NCBI GenBank assembly: GCA_035578155.1
Contig: JAPWDM010000001.1
Span: 78,923,425 to 78,987,424, forward strand
DNA from: Brachynemurus nebulosus
Lineage: Eukaryota; Arthropoda; Insecta; Neuroptera; Myrmeleontidae
Direction: 5' to 3'
DNA: 64,000 nt
Part shown: positions 35,240-46,155 of the stretch, in pieces
How the letters are laid out: every line of letters starts with the position of its first letter
Position numbering within the stretch: position 1 is the stretch's first letter
Notes under the pieces: generated by a model
The model's input: only the letters and a program-made list of their open reading frames with translations
What the model was told of the DNA's origin: nothing
Databases searched by the model: none
Position numbers and translations under genes: made by a program

Positions 35240-35862
35240 TACTTGTTGTTTTGTTTTGTTGTTTCTTTTTACAATGTATCACCGAGGGATCTTTACCAAT
35301 AGTCATAAAGTGACTATTGGTAAAGTCATCAGAGAAAAAATCAAAATCATTTTGTTCGTGCTCGATCTTGATCCGCAGGAAGTTCGGGTCATAATTCTGG
35401 GAGCCACTGACCCGCTCAAAGTGCTTAGCTAAGCAATTAGCTATTTCTGCGCGTTCAGTGATGTTCCGACCGTCGACGATGAGAAGGGAGGGCATTGGTG
35501 AACTGGATGACTTTCCAGTAATGGCTCTCACTCTTCTCCATACCTGCGAAGTTGTTGTGAAGGTATTAATGGCCGAAAAATATTGCTCCCATTATAACCT
35601 CTTTTGTTCTTTAATTGTGCGTTTGCAGCGTGCTTGAGCACGCTTGTAGGCTACCACATTTTCCTGCGTGGGGCGACGTCTGAGTTCGTAGTACGCCCGC
35701 TTTTTCTCTTCAACTACTACACTCACGACTTTATTCCACCATTTTGGTGGAATGTTGGATGTACGGAATGGATCGATGTACATATCCCAGTTAGCCTAAC
35801 GGAGACACCATCTCGGCGAAGACGATTGTGGAGTCATGACTATACTCTTTATGACTATTGGT
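35240..35862 (-). pseudogene. Jockey-like LINE ORF2 linker, second copy in opposite orientation
   Basis: On the minus strand: GICTSIHSVHPT-like start, EEKKRAYYELRRRPTQENVV, YKRAQARCKRTIKEQKR, WRRVRAITGKSSSSPMPSLL and GRNITERAEIANCLAKHFER. It corresponds to 29150-29590. The copies are close at protein level but differ in small changes, so they come from different insertions. It lies head-to-tail-inverted against the plus-strand fragment that ends at 35226. Confidence 0.75.
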
Positions 35863-35889
35863 AAATGGTCACTCGGTGACTGGTCACCG

Positions 35890-36127
35890 AGGTGGTACAT
35901 CATATATTTTTATTTTTCTGTGATATTTTGTTATGCCGCTGTAGGCCTGTTGTTACAGCTCTACAGCGGTATTGTTTTAACTCCTTATTGCGTCACTGGT
36001 GGGTCTACGGCTCCCCAGCGACGTAATAAGTATTATCTGTGATCTTTTACTGTGATATTTGTCTGTGATACTTATTTTTATGTTTGTCTAGTCAGGTTCC
36101 TCTACTCCGAGGCCCTTTACACCTAGA
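35890..36127 (+). other. LINE 3'-UTR fragment with two hairpins
   Basis: Non-coding. The first hairpin is the module copy at 35933-35972. The second is at 35985-36029: TTATTGCGTCACTGG against CCAGCGACGTAATAA, 15 positions with one wobble and one mismatch. GGCCCTTTACACC at 36112 repeats the loop phrase of copy 5. Confidence 0.55.
35933..35972 (+). other. 3'-UTR stem-loop module (copy 1, best)
   Basis: ATGCCGCTGTAG pairs with CTACAGCGGTAT over 12 positions, with one G-U wobble, around a 16-base loop starting GCCTG. Confidence 0.65.
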
Positions 36128-36743
36128 GTGGGGTCCCAGCAATGGTCTTCAGGCCATGGTGCGCTCTTCTTAAGCTCTAGGATGGCAGGGCTCATAGCTG
36201 GATTTTTATATGTGTATGTTTGGAAAGAGGGATCATTTCCTCGTAAATACAACGAGGAAAACATTCAAATTATGAACAAATTTGAGTATTTGGAAGTTCT
36301 TTTCTCATCTTCAAGTCTTTTTTGGAAGCATCAATATTATTTGTGAAAAAGGCTATTCTTAACAAGGCTGGAGGTATTCTTAACAAGGCTGGTAGATCTT
36401 CTCACTTAAGTCGATTAAAACTGTACGAGTCAGTTATTAAAGCTACTCAGCGGGAATCTGGGGACTACGATATTTCGATGTACTAGAAACTGTCCAGACA
36501 AATTTTATCAAAATTACATATTTGTTGGCAAGAAACACTCCTAATTATATGGTTAGGAAGGAAAGTGGCTTGTTACCAATCAGCTATGATTTACTTAAAC
36601 TAGCTTTATCCTGGTGGCATAAACTTCTATGTATACCATGTTATAGACTTCCGAAAATTTGTTTAAACAGCTTAATTGCGCTGGATCATTTGGCAAATAA
36701 TGATGTAAAAAGGAATTGGGCCCGTCAGTTGAAACAGGTATGA
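36128..36743 (+). pseudogene. LINE reverse transcriptase tail (second LINE family)
   Basis: With frame changes it reads IQIMNKFEYLEVLFSSSSLF (the YLG region), ILNKAGGILNKAG (a short local duplication), SRLKLYESVIKAT, then RNTPNYMVRKESGLLP and ALSWWHKLLCIPCYRLPKIC. The same ending occurs at 59570-59790 (RNTPNYMVRLEANQ, TLNWWVKILEMEANRLPKEC). This is the thumb and C-terminal part of a LINE ORF2 from a clade I cannot name. The N-terminal two thirds are missing. Confidence 0.65.
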
Positions 36744-36759
36744 TTTAATACATTTTTCC

Positions 36760-37175
36760 TCGGGAATCAGATACTTTCTCGGTGTAAAAACCTATGTTTA
36801 TCGCTGTATATCGTTCTATCTGCCAACAAACAAAGTGCGAACAAACTCTAAGAATCTTTCTTTGTTTCATTTAAAATATATTTTTTCACACAAATGAGAT
36901 CTCCCACAGGAATGAGATGTTTTCCGAGGGTAAAAAGTCGCCTATGTTCTTTTCCAACCTCTCTGTTAACAATACTCGAAGTTTGAAACCAATAATCCGC
37001 TTTTTAATTGTCAACTGTCACAATTGCCGGAGATTTTCTCTCGGAAATGAATTATTTTTCCAGGTTAAAAGATGGCCTATAACCGTCTCCGCCTCCCAAG
37101 CTATGTCTGTGCAAAGTTTCAAGTTGCCTGGTTAAGTCGTTGAAGCGTAAAAGCAAGTCAAACAAACAAACAAAC
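36760..37175 (+). repeat. Retroelement 3' tail ending in CAAA repeats
   Basis: The phrase GTTGCCTGGTTAAGTCGTTG and AAAGCAAGTC are followed by CAAACAAACAAAC at about 37155-37175, the pattern of insect LINE 3' ends with a short tandem tail. Related phrases (TTTTCC-GGTAAAA, GCCTATG) recur about every 150 bp upstream. Confidence 0.4.
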
Positions 37176-38330
37176 CTTCAATTTCGCATTTATAATATTA
37201 GTTAGGATTAGGATCTAGACGTTTAACAATGAATTATTAACAACTTTAAAATCACCAGCATACCATACCATATCAGTTCCCACATTTTGTAATTTAAAAG
37301 CGACAGACTTCCATTTAAAGTTTCTTCCCCTGTTTCAACCGAAGGGATGAATTTTGAAAACCACTGAAACTTTTATGTTCAAGCCAATAACCTAACACCA
37401 ATTTCCATATTTCCAACTCAAAAAATTACAGATTTCTATGAAAATTTTCATCTCCTATTTTACCCACTTATGGCCTTCTTAGTGTTCACCCCATTTTCAC
37501 AACATTTTATTTGTAAACAGCTTTCGATTGACATGTTTAATTTCAGCGTCGGACTTACTGGAGGGTCTGTTTGACAGGTTACGGGTGACAAACATTTTTT
37601 TAAATATGTTGTACCCCTTGAATTTATATGTAACATTGTATGGTAATAAAGCACATTAAAGCGAAGTTCCTGTATTTTTTTGGAAGTGTTCAGTCAATAG
37701 GAACCCCATTTTTGGATATTTTTTTAGTTATCTCCGTAACTGCTTGACTTTAGTCGGGAAGGTTTTAGATATCAATTACTTACTTACGCGATCTACAGTC
37801 ACGCCAAAAATGGAATACTAATTAATCTATCGTGAAAATAGGCACTATTGTGGTAATAATGCAAGAAAATTCACCCCCACTACATTAGCCTCTCGGTGTG
37901 TATTACCGGAACTATTTACTCCCTGGAAAGGATGGCATTTCAAGAGTGGCTCAGGTGAGGTCCAAATTTGGAATTTACACGCGATCAGTTGTTAAACTGT
38001 GTCCGCTTCCGAGCCAGTAAAGCATGTAAAATCTGATTTATTATTCTCGCAACATATTTCAATATAAGTATATGCGAGAAAATTCAAATTTATAAAATTA
38101 CAACTGTTAATTTTTCCTTTTTTCTTTGAACATATCAAATTTTATTTTATTTGCATTAGCGAAATTTTTGGCACTTCTGTTCTTCTGTTAAAAGTGGGTT
38201 CTTTTAAGGTCAGGGGTATGCTTGCGCCAGTAGTTAAATTCACATTTAATTTAAATTATTTAAAAAAAAAGCAATAACATGTATCTTGAGTCTATATATT
38301 TTATATCTTTGTTTAGTAACATAGGGCCAT
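37176..38330. other. Unassigned sequence
   Basis: Nothing recognised. Confidence 0.4.
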
Positions 38331-38333
38331 GTG

Positions 38334-39801
38334 CATAAACTGCTACTAAATATTGCTATTAGTCGCTACTAGCAAATAGAACATAGTTGTACTATTAAAT
38401 AATTGATGTGCATAAAAATTTTTTGTTCCTACTACTAGTTGTTACTAGGGTAATAGCAATTTAAATTTGTCAACACGTTATTTAAAGATAAAAAAAAAAA
38501 AAAAAAAAAAAAGAGTTTTATTTTTACCGTTTATTATTATTTTTATAGTTTTCTTTTAATAATCAGATGGGTATGAGTGTGAAATTTGGTTAAATTTTGA
38601 AAAATGTTAAACAATATTAATGATAAATGTAAATTTTATATTTTGACGTTCATGACAAATGTAAATTTTATATTTTGAGTTTTATGACAAATGTCAATTT
38701 TATATTTTGGATTTCTTTTTGTTCTGTTTTTAATGCATCTATTTCGTATTTGGTATTTATTTCGAAGAATAAAATGGATAATCTTTAACAAGTTTAATAA
38801 ATTTAATAAATATTATGAATACTACTTTTTAAACGATTTTAAAAAGTTATAAATATTTTAGAATGGATCAAAAATAAATAAATAAAAATGAAATAAAAGA
38901 AGTTTGTCTTCGTTTAATTTATTTAATGGGTTAATTCTAAGTATGTAACGATTTCAATTTCTGTACCGTTATAATCGGCAAGCCGATTAGAATACAATCG
39001 ATATCACACAGTTCGAAAAGTTGAAAAGTTTTCAACCACAAGCCTCATACAAAATGATTTGCGTAACAGATTATTTGCAAATAATTTGAAAAAATTTTGC
39101 TTTCTTAACAAAAATCTGCTAAAAGATGTATCAATTTATTACTCTATGTAATGAAATTTACTTTACTAACTTTCTTAATTACCACTTTGGTTGATAATAA
39201 TAATTATTGTAATAAATATTTTCTTTGAGTTTTGATCTGACATTTTTTTACACTTACCACAAGGTCGAGTCTCTGTTAAATATGTGTATAGATAAGTTTT
39301 ATGCATATAAAGACATACAAACGCCCAAGGTACATATAATTTGATTTATTATTTACTAAGGCATTGATATCGGTATTGGTATCGTCGATTATTAACTACA
39401 ATAACCGGCAGAGATATCGTATCGGCAAATTTAGGTAGCGTTATACCCCTAGTCAATTATTTTGTTGTAAATTTTCCTGTAATGTAACTTGCGAATATCG
39501 TTCATTTCTCGAATATCTCTCAATACTATATCCATCTAATTATAAATTATTACAATTTTCGAATTTAAGTACATAGGTAAAAAAATATTACTGATATATT
39601 AGTAAAAAATATTTATTGAATAAATTTTTATTGGACGGTTATTTTATTTGAGAAGTTCAAAACACACTACTTTCTATATTTAATAGCAGCCGTGCCCGCT
39701 ACTAAAATTTCACTACTAAATTTCAGTGGAAGTGTAGTAGTGCCTAGTAGCACTGCTAAAATTTCACTACTAACTTTAGTAGTAGTTTATGCACATGGCC
39801 C
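38334..39801. mobile_element. MITE or DNA transposon remnant with long terminal match
   Basis: The left end GGGCCATGTGCATAAACTGC and the right end (reverse complement GGGCCATGTGCATAAACTAC) match over at least 27 bases with one difference. ATA lies on both sides (38331-38333 and 39802-39804). Subterminal TACTACTA motifs repeat. The 1468-bp interior has an A run at about 38490 and no transposase. The GGGCC start and 3-bp duplication resemble the MITE at 8856-11659, so both may use a PIF/Harbinger-type transposase. Confidence 0.7.
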
Positions 39802-39804
39802 ATA

Positions 39805-40825
39805 ATTATTAAAAATAGTAACTTAATTCTTTTTTTTTGTATGATGAAAAATACAGCTCAGTTCAATCTAGACCGTCTAGGCATAACATAATTTTCGTCT
39901 CTCGTGGCAAAACGGTTTCTGTGTAACACCCTTGTGTTACCAATTTATTAGTTTTAATTCAAATTCAGTGAAATTTTACGGAATCCTTTCCTCTTCCTTC
40001 TGGGACCTTTTTCCTTATCGGATCACCTTAACCGGAAACAGCGGGAAATTAAGGTAATATTACACGTTTTTTCTTTTTTTAAGGATGTGGCTATTTATAT
40101 ATACAGTATCTATACGAAATTGGCTACTTATACATACAGTATGTATATAAAATTGGCTGTTTATACATAATTATGTATACTAGTAGCCACGCTAGAAGTT
40201 ATCTCTTAAACGGATTTTTGGCGACACGAATCGGAAGTTGTATATCTGAAGTTCTAAAGTAGCAAAAATTAGTATAAGGGATATAGGCAAATATGCTATC
40301 GGATACATCCGACTTAACTGAAATTTTTTGTATACTCTCTTTGACCTAAGAAACTATTTTCTAAACTAACTTTGGGGACGTTGACCGAAAGTGTATTTTT
40401 TAACCCTTTGAATACCGACACTAGAAAACGGTTTTCGTTACTATGGTGATAAAAACTAGAGACACATTCTTATAGAATTTAATGAGTGGTGCAAACGAGG
40501 AAAAATATTTTTGATATCCTGCTTAGTTTTCGAGATAGTATGTGTCATATTTCTAAGACTTACCTAATTTACTAACGATGGTATAAGTATATTATATAGA
40601 CATACACATATAATATCAATTTTTAGCGAATTTTCGAATCAAAAATTCAGCTATTACAGCCACTGTCAAGGCGCAACTTGAGCCCAGAACTACGATAGAA
40701 ATTTGTTTTCAGGTCCCTAGAAACCGAAAATGACATTAAGTGTAAGATTTTCTTCAAATGGCCGAAAACTGTGGATTTTTAATGTTCAAAAGTTGCCGCT
40801 AGTTCTTGACAGTTTGCCCCGGATC
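39805..40825. other. Unassigned sequence with short repeats
   Basis: At 40086-40180, GGCTRYTTATA-ATACAGTAT-type units repeat about three times (38 bp). The stretch 40625-40745 (AATTCAGCTATTACA, GGTCCCTAGAA) has a diverged copy at 45938-46055. No gene is seen. Confidence 0.5.
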
Positions 40826-41067
40826 TCAATTTATTTCTTGACGGATAAATGTATCGTCAATACACACACATCGATCGGAGGGAGCCTCATCATCTAAAGA
40901 AAAATTACGCTTTCGAAATCTAGCAAACCACTTTCTACAAGTTCTGTTAGAAAGCGCATCATCGCCATAAACACTACAAATATTTCTCGTTGCATCTGCT
41001 GCATTAGTATTCTTTTTAAACTCGTATAACCATGACATGATGTTCCTTGATGTCTAAGATTGCTCAT
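40826..41067 (-). pseudogene. Mariner transposase, N-terminal HTH fragment
   Basis: An ATG at 41067 on the minus strand gives MSNLRHQGTS. After a shift of frame comes SWLYEFKKNTNAADATRNIC, then YGDDALSNRTCRKWFARFRK and a decayed linker to about 40830. This is the paired helix-turn-helix DNA-binding region of mariner transposases. The DDD catalytic domain is absent. The 5' edge touches the inverted repeat starting at 41084. Confidence 0.8.
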
Positions 41068-41083
41068 CGTTATTGTCAAAAAT

Positions 41084-41210
41084 TAATTATTTAACTTTTT
41101 AAAGATATATGATACATATTACAAGCAACACTATCGGTCTAACACTACATATTGGTGCATGTTGCGTCTGCGGTTACTATTTGAAGAAATATGAATTCAT
41201 CAAGCAACTC
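41084..41210 (+). repeat. Inverted repeat, left arm
   Basis: About 127 bp that match 42422-42553 in reverse complement at over 90 percent, including CACTACATATTGGTGCATGT and TATTTGAAGAAATATGAATT. Confidence 0.85.
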
Positions 41211-41550
41211 CGGAACTAGCATAGACTTTCCGGATGACCCAATATATATATCGCAAAGAACAGAAAAATCACATAAGATACGCTTTGAACTATGGTTCTA
41301 TGTAAAAAGGTTTTCGAAAAATACTAATTTTTTAAAAACCAAATTCGCTTTGTTAAACAGGATGCTGAGGCAGAAGTACATGTTAATATTACTACTTATG
41401 TATACTGTAAGGCCGAGGAAAATGCATGTAGCTGATAGGAAAATCCAGTATAGGAATATCTACTTTAGGTTGAAGGTTTTCTACGCCCTCGCGATATTGA
41501 GCCTTAATTTTTTGTCCCCAAGGTCTTGTAGGTTCTTTGAGTTGATGTAA
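41191..41550 (+). other. Unidentified open frame
   Basis: 119 codons starting in the inverted repeat arm (MNSSSNSGTSIDFPDDPIYI). The first third has protein-like composition, while the later part is generic Lys/Leu/Phe. I do not recognise it; it may be chance or a remnant of an element gene lying between the inverted arms. Confidence 0.2.
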
Positions 41551-42003
41551 CAATCACCTGACTTGGTTTTTATGGTGAATCGTAAATAATACACTCGCGT
41601 ATTTTTTAAATAAATATAATTCGTTTATTAATTGCTTTAACAAAATAACAAAAACAAGAATAATAATGACTTAAGTTGTAACAATAAAGATTTATAAAAA
41701 TAATGAGAAAATTGTATTGCGTTTTTGTTTGGGAAAGCGTAGCCTTTGTTAATCTTGTTACAAAATACAAAATCAGAATGGTCTACAAAATTTACAATGT
41801 TCGTTACAAAAATTTAGTATTTTCTTTCTCGAATATTTCAAATTGTTCCACTATAGTATAGAAATATATTTAAACATAAATAAGAGTGAGGTACAATACT
41901 AACTTAGTAAATATTCTTTTTCTTAGAAACCACCCCTATTTCGTTCTCCTCTATCCAATTGCATTCGTCGTCATAGCAACGCTACGTCATTATTCTCTTA
42001 TAT

Positions 42004-42192
42004 AGGCCGCTATTACATTGTCATAGATATAATATGTCAAAGATCTTTGATCAAATCTATGATCAGATATTAAGACGTATCTTTAACTATGGTTACAGAA
42101 ATTTATATTATAAAAGTTGACTTATTACACTATAATATTTCTTTGATTAAATAAAACTTTGACATATATCTATGACAGTGTAATAGCGGCCT
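42004..42192. mobile_element. 189-bp MITE
   Basis: AGGCCGCTATTACATTGTCA at the left and the reverse complement of AGGCCGCTATTACACTGTCA at the right form inverted ends of at least 30 bp. TAT lies on both sides (42001-42003 and 42193-42195). It is non-coding and lies within the spacer of the larger inverted repeat. Confidence 0.75.
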
Positions 42193-42421
42193 TATTCTAA
42201 TTAAGAAAGATATTATGAATTTACATACTGATGTTTTTATGCAATAACACAACATATGTGTTTTAACTATTGCAAACCTGATTTCAATGTCTGGTTTTGT
42301 TCGTTTAACCAGTTGATTTTCCAATTTTTCATTTTATTGGAAACATTCAATGGAAATTTATTTGAAAATACCCAGCGCCTGTTCCGTGCGTCGTTACAAT
42401 ACGTAAATGGTTATTCATATG

Positions 42422-42553
42422 AGTTGCTTGATGAATTCATATTTCTTCAAATAGTAACCGCAGACACAACATGCACCAATATGTAGTGTTAGGCCGATAG
42501 TGTTGCTTGTAATATGTATCCATATATCTTTAAAAAGTGTTAAATAATTTATT
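42422..42553 (-). repeat. Inverted repeat, right arm
   Basis: The partner of 41084-41210, with 1.2 kb between the arms. Confidence 0.85.
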
Positions 42554-42613
42554 TTTGATATTTCATATGTAGGTACGTATAAAGTTAACTCCGGTTGCAG
42601 CGAATCCGACGGA

Positions 42614-42995
42614 CAGGGTCGTAACTAGGCTGGCGCAGCCGGGGAATTGCAAGGGGGGTCTCCAAGAGAATACAAGAATTGTTTCTTGGTAAATTTTAAG
42701 GGCAGTATTTCTGTAAAATTAGACGACTGCCAAGCAAGAAAAAGTATTGCTGTAAAATTAGGGCGGCAAAAGACTGAGGAGCGAAAAAAAGTCACCGCGT
42801 CTTTTTGCCAAGGGGCTGAATTTCAAGGGTTGTGTTTTTGTAAAATTAGGGCGGTAAACGACTGACGAGCAAAAAAAACGGTGACCTTTTTTGCTGGGGC
42901 CCGTAAGGGCCCGAATGTACTTTCTGCCCTGGGGCCCGTAAGGGCCCGAATGTACTTTCTGCCCTGGGGCCCCTGAAAACCTAGTTACGGCCCTG
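42614..42995. mobile_element. hAT-type MITE
   Basis: The ends CAGGGTCGTAACTAGG and (reverse complement) CAGGGCCGTAACTAGG match at 15 of 16 bases. The 8-bp flanks CCGACGGA (42606-42613) and CTGACGGA (42996-43003) match at 7 of 8. A CAGGG start with an 8-bp duplication is typical of hAT elements. The 382-bp interior has two direct repeats: a unit with TGTAAAATTAGGGCGG at 42748 and 42838, and a 35-bp unit with GGGGCCCGTAAGGGCCCG present twice at about 42896-42965. Confidence 0.85.
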
Positions 42996-43004
42996 CTGAC
43001 GGAA

Positions 43005-43065
43005 CCACAGAAATCGGGTCGTTATAACCGAAGTTCGGTATAACCAGATAAGGATATTTTTATTC
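43005..43065. mobile_element. Pogo/Tigger-like terminal scrap
   Basis: TCGGGTCGTTATAACCGAAG and GTTCGGTATAACC resemble the GGTTATAACGAA-type ends of pogo-branch transposons. The text to the left of the hAT MITE (AACTCCGGTTGCAGCGAATC) may be its other part. Confidence 0.35.
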
Positions 43066-44335
43066 GTATTGTATTTTATGCCATTCTATTTAAACAAGAT
43101 TATTTTATATAAAATATAAAATATAAAACATTATATAAAATCAGTATAAAATAAGGGAATATATAATATATATGCAAAGCAATTGAGAATTTTTATTCTC
43201 ATTTCCCCTGCATTCATTAGGTACACTACCAATTCATACATTCTAATATTTACTGACAAATGAGAGTTTCATCGAGGTGATGATTGTACTGCCTTTTCAA
43301 ATTTTTGTTTTTTTTTAATTTGTACTTGAGTGTGCAAACGATTTAATTCGATTTCCCCAATTTGTTGAATTTCGGAAAATTAGACGACATTCGATTTCTC
43401 AAATTGGTAAATTTCGAAAAACCACGCGATATTCGTTTTTTCCAAATTGTTAACACTGTTGATTTTATCAAATTAAATTCGTTACAAATATTGGGCTGTT
43501 TTTATCATTTTTTGTGGCTGATTTTACCATTTTTTAAAATAATAATTTCATATGTACCCTTAATATTAAATCACAAAAAATATTGTCTTTATTTTTAAAG
43601 TTTTTCTAACGAAAACTACGTAAAATTTAATGAAACGAAGCATAAAAAATGAATTAAAGAAATCACATAAAGTTACTTTTATTTGTTTTGGTTTTTAACT
43701 GAGTAACAATTTCCTGCAAGTAATTATAAAAATATTAATTATGATAATAGCGCATACAGCCAATGTGTACTCGTATAAGTAGCCAACTGCGTATATATAC
43801 TGCATGTTTATATGGTTCTCGTTTAGATTTCAAATTACATCAGTAGTATGTGCATGTATGTATATTATTAATGTATGCATATATTTTGTAAATAAACGTT
43901 CTAATCAAATTTTATAGTATTTAATAATAATAAAATATTTGAAGCGTCCTTCTATCTAACAGCGTGATGTTTAATAAAATACTCAAATATCTTGCATAGA
44001 GGGAACTGTTATTGAAAAGATTTTATGTATAAAGCTTTGCGTTAAAATGAGAAAATTAAGTAGGGTTGTACAAACAATATATCTTGATATTAAAATTCAT
44101 TCTCAAGATATTTTCATCAGACTTAAATTTTTTTAATCAAATAATGTTAATCTAGGTATTAATTTTGTTTCTTTTTACAAAATTGTAATAAACTGTTATC
44201 ATAGCTCTAATCTACTTAGCTCATCTTGTTAGTATCTGTAATAACACTAGAATCATAAGATACATTATATTCTTGTATCTAACGATACCTCTAATTTGCT
44301 AAGAATATTATAATTACAGTGGACTCTAGCTAATT
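43066..44335. other. AT-rich sequence
   Basis: Nothing recognised. The 78-codon frame at 43362 lacks any motif. Confidence 0.4.
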
Positions 44336-44385
44336 TGAACTTCTTTAATTCGAGACTGTGGTTAATCTTTCCTTTTTCTATTTGG
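44336..44385 (+). mobile_element. Tigger-like terminus
   Basis: TACAGTGGACTCTAGCTAAT and then TTCTTTAATTCGAG resemble the CAGT-start ends of Tigger elements at a TA site. No transposase or second end was found. Confidence 0.4.
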
Positions 44386-46065
44386 TACCCGGAAATTTTT
44401 ATTTAAGGTACTATTAATGAGTTAAAAAAATATTTTTCGATTTTTTTCTTTCCATAAAAGGGTCTATAAATATTCCAAGAACATGTATTTAAAACTTTAA
44501 GCTAAAATTCAAAGTAGAATAATAAATATCGATTTTTGTATAGTCATGTTTTGACAACGCTGCGTAAAATTGGAAGGCAAAACAAAGAAAAAGCAGGATA
44601 GGAAACTACAGGAAGAAGAATTTGAGATTGCTAATGGATTACTATAAGGTCCCGGATTGTCTGATTGGCTATTAATATATTTATCTATAAATATTTTATA
44701 AAATATATAATAAGTAAAAATTTATTTTTTAAAAAACTTGCTCCAAATGACATTTTTCAAATTTGCGCAAATCCTAACTCAAAAACTTTTTATTCGATTT
44801 TAATAAAAGATTACCCCGTTTAAACACTTAAAAATGTGGGAAAATGAGGCTGTTTTTAAAACTTTTTTCAAAATACGTGCCATTTTTCGAAAAAATGTTT
44901 TACTTCCGGTTTTGGTGGGGGGATGCACAATTACATATGTCTATATTAAAATTCCATTTAATTTTCTTCGCATGTACTGGAAAAGCTCTATCATTTATAT
45001 AGATTTGGGCTTTCTTATGTCAACTTCAACGCCCACCATATTAAAAAAAAAAAAATGATTAAGAAAAATTTTTTTTATAAAATATAGATCAAAAGTTATT
45101 ATATATAAAAGAATTAAGGTCTAAAAATAAGTTTTTCATTTTAAAAAATTATTTAAAAAGAGACATTTTTAAAGTGCAAAATTTTAATAAGGCAAAATAT
45201 CTAACAATATTACATTGTGTAAAATAATAAAACAAATATTTTACTTTGTTTAAACTATTAAACTTGAATAATACAATATTCAAAACAATTATTGTTACAA
45301 TTTTTATTTGGTGATATCTTTTAAACTAAAATATTTATTTTATTATTTTTATACATGTATAACATCGTAAATTAACTCTCAAATCTATTATTAATATCAC
45401 CTAAAAAATTTATATTATGACCAGTAGTATGGTACGAGTTCAACTCGAAAATATACGAGTACACTGAGAAACTTAAGCAGGCGAAGACTAGCAACATCCT
45501 CTTCTTATTTGAGTTAATATATACAGAATTTTCAAATTATCATAAATATTATTTTATCTAACATTTCATGCATATATACTTTTTTACTTAAAATTCGCAT
45601 TATATATTGCGAATACATTTATACAGACCTAATTAATGTAAATTAATAAAAGTAGTAGTAAATATTATTATAACCAATGTTATTTTCACTTTCCTTTTTA
45701 AATTAATTTCTTTACATATTTAGAAACAACTTTCTACTTGTTTGGCATTTTATTTCTTAATAGGTAACTCTGATGATTTACAAAAGATATTTTTGTGTGT
45801 ATTCAACTATTTGCTATTCATACAGGACGCGTGCATGTGGACATGCACACATCTTTATAATTTTGTCCCCAAGTCCAAATATGTCTTCGAGGTACCTGTA
45901 TACATATCGTCAGCTGTCTTGGTTTGTTCCAAGCCCATTTTAGCGAATTTCCAGAAGAGAAATTCAGCTATTACAATCTTTTTTATGCTAAGAATTGAGT
46001 CCGGGACTAATAACAGAAATCCTAGAATCATAGGTCCCTAGAATCTGAAAATGATAATCACTAAA

Positions 46066-46068
<3 letters not shown>
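44386..46068. other. AT-rich sequence
   Basis: No gene seen. The stretch 45938-46055 is a diverged copy of 40625-40745. The phrase CATATCGTCAGCTG at about 45904 recurs at about 47274. Confidence 0.4.

Positions 46069-46154
<86 letters not shown>
46069..46154. repeat. (TA)n microsatellite
   Basis: About 43 TA units with one CA variant. Confidence 0.95.

Positions 46155-46155
<1 letters not shown>

Noticed and set aside
42806..42965. GGGCCCGTAAGGGCCCG repeats as a possible terminator or regulatory site
   Set aside because: They are internal direct repeats of a hAT MITE.
45742..46041. 99-codon plus-strand open frame
   Set aside because: It overlaps a non-coding repeat (also at 40625) and shows no motif.
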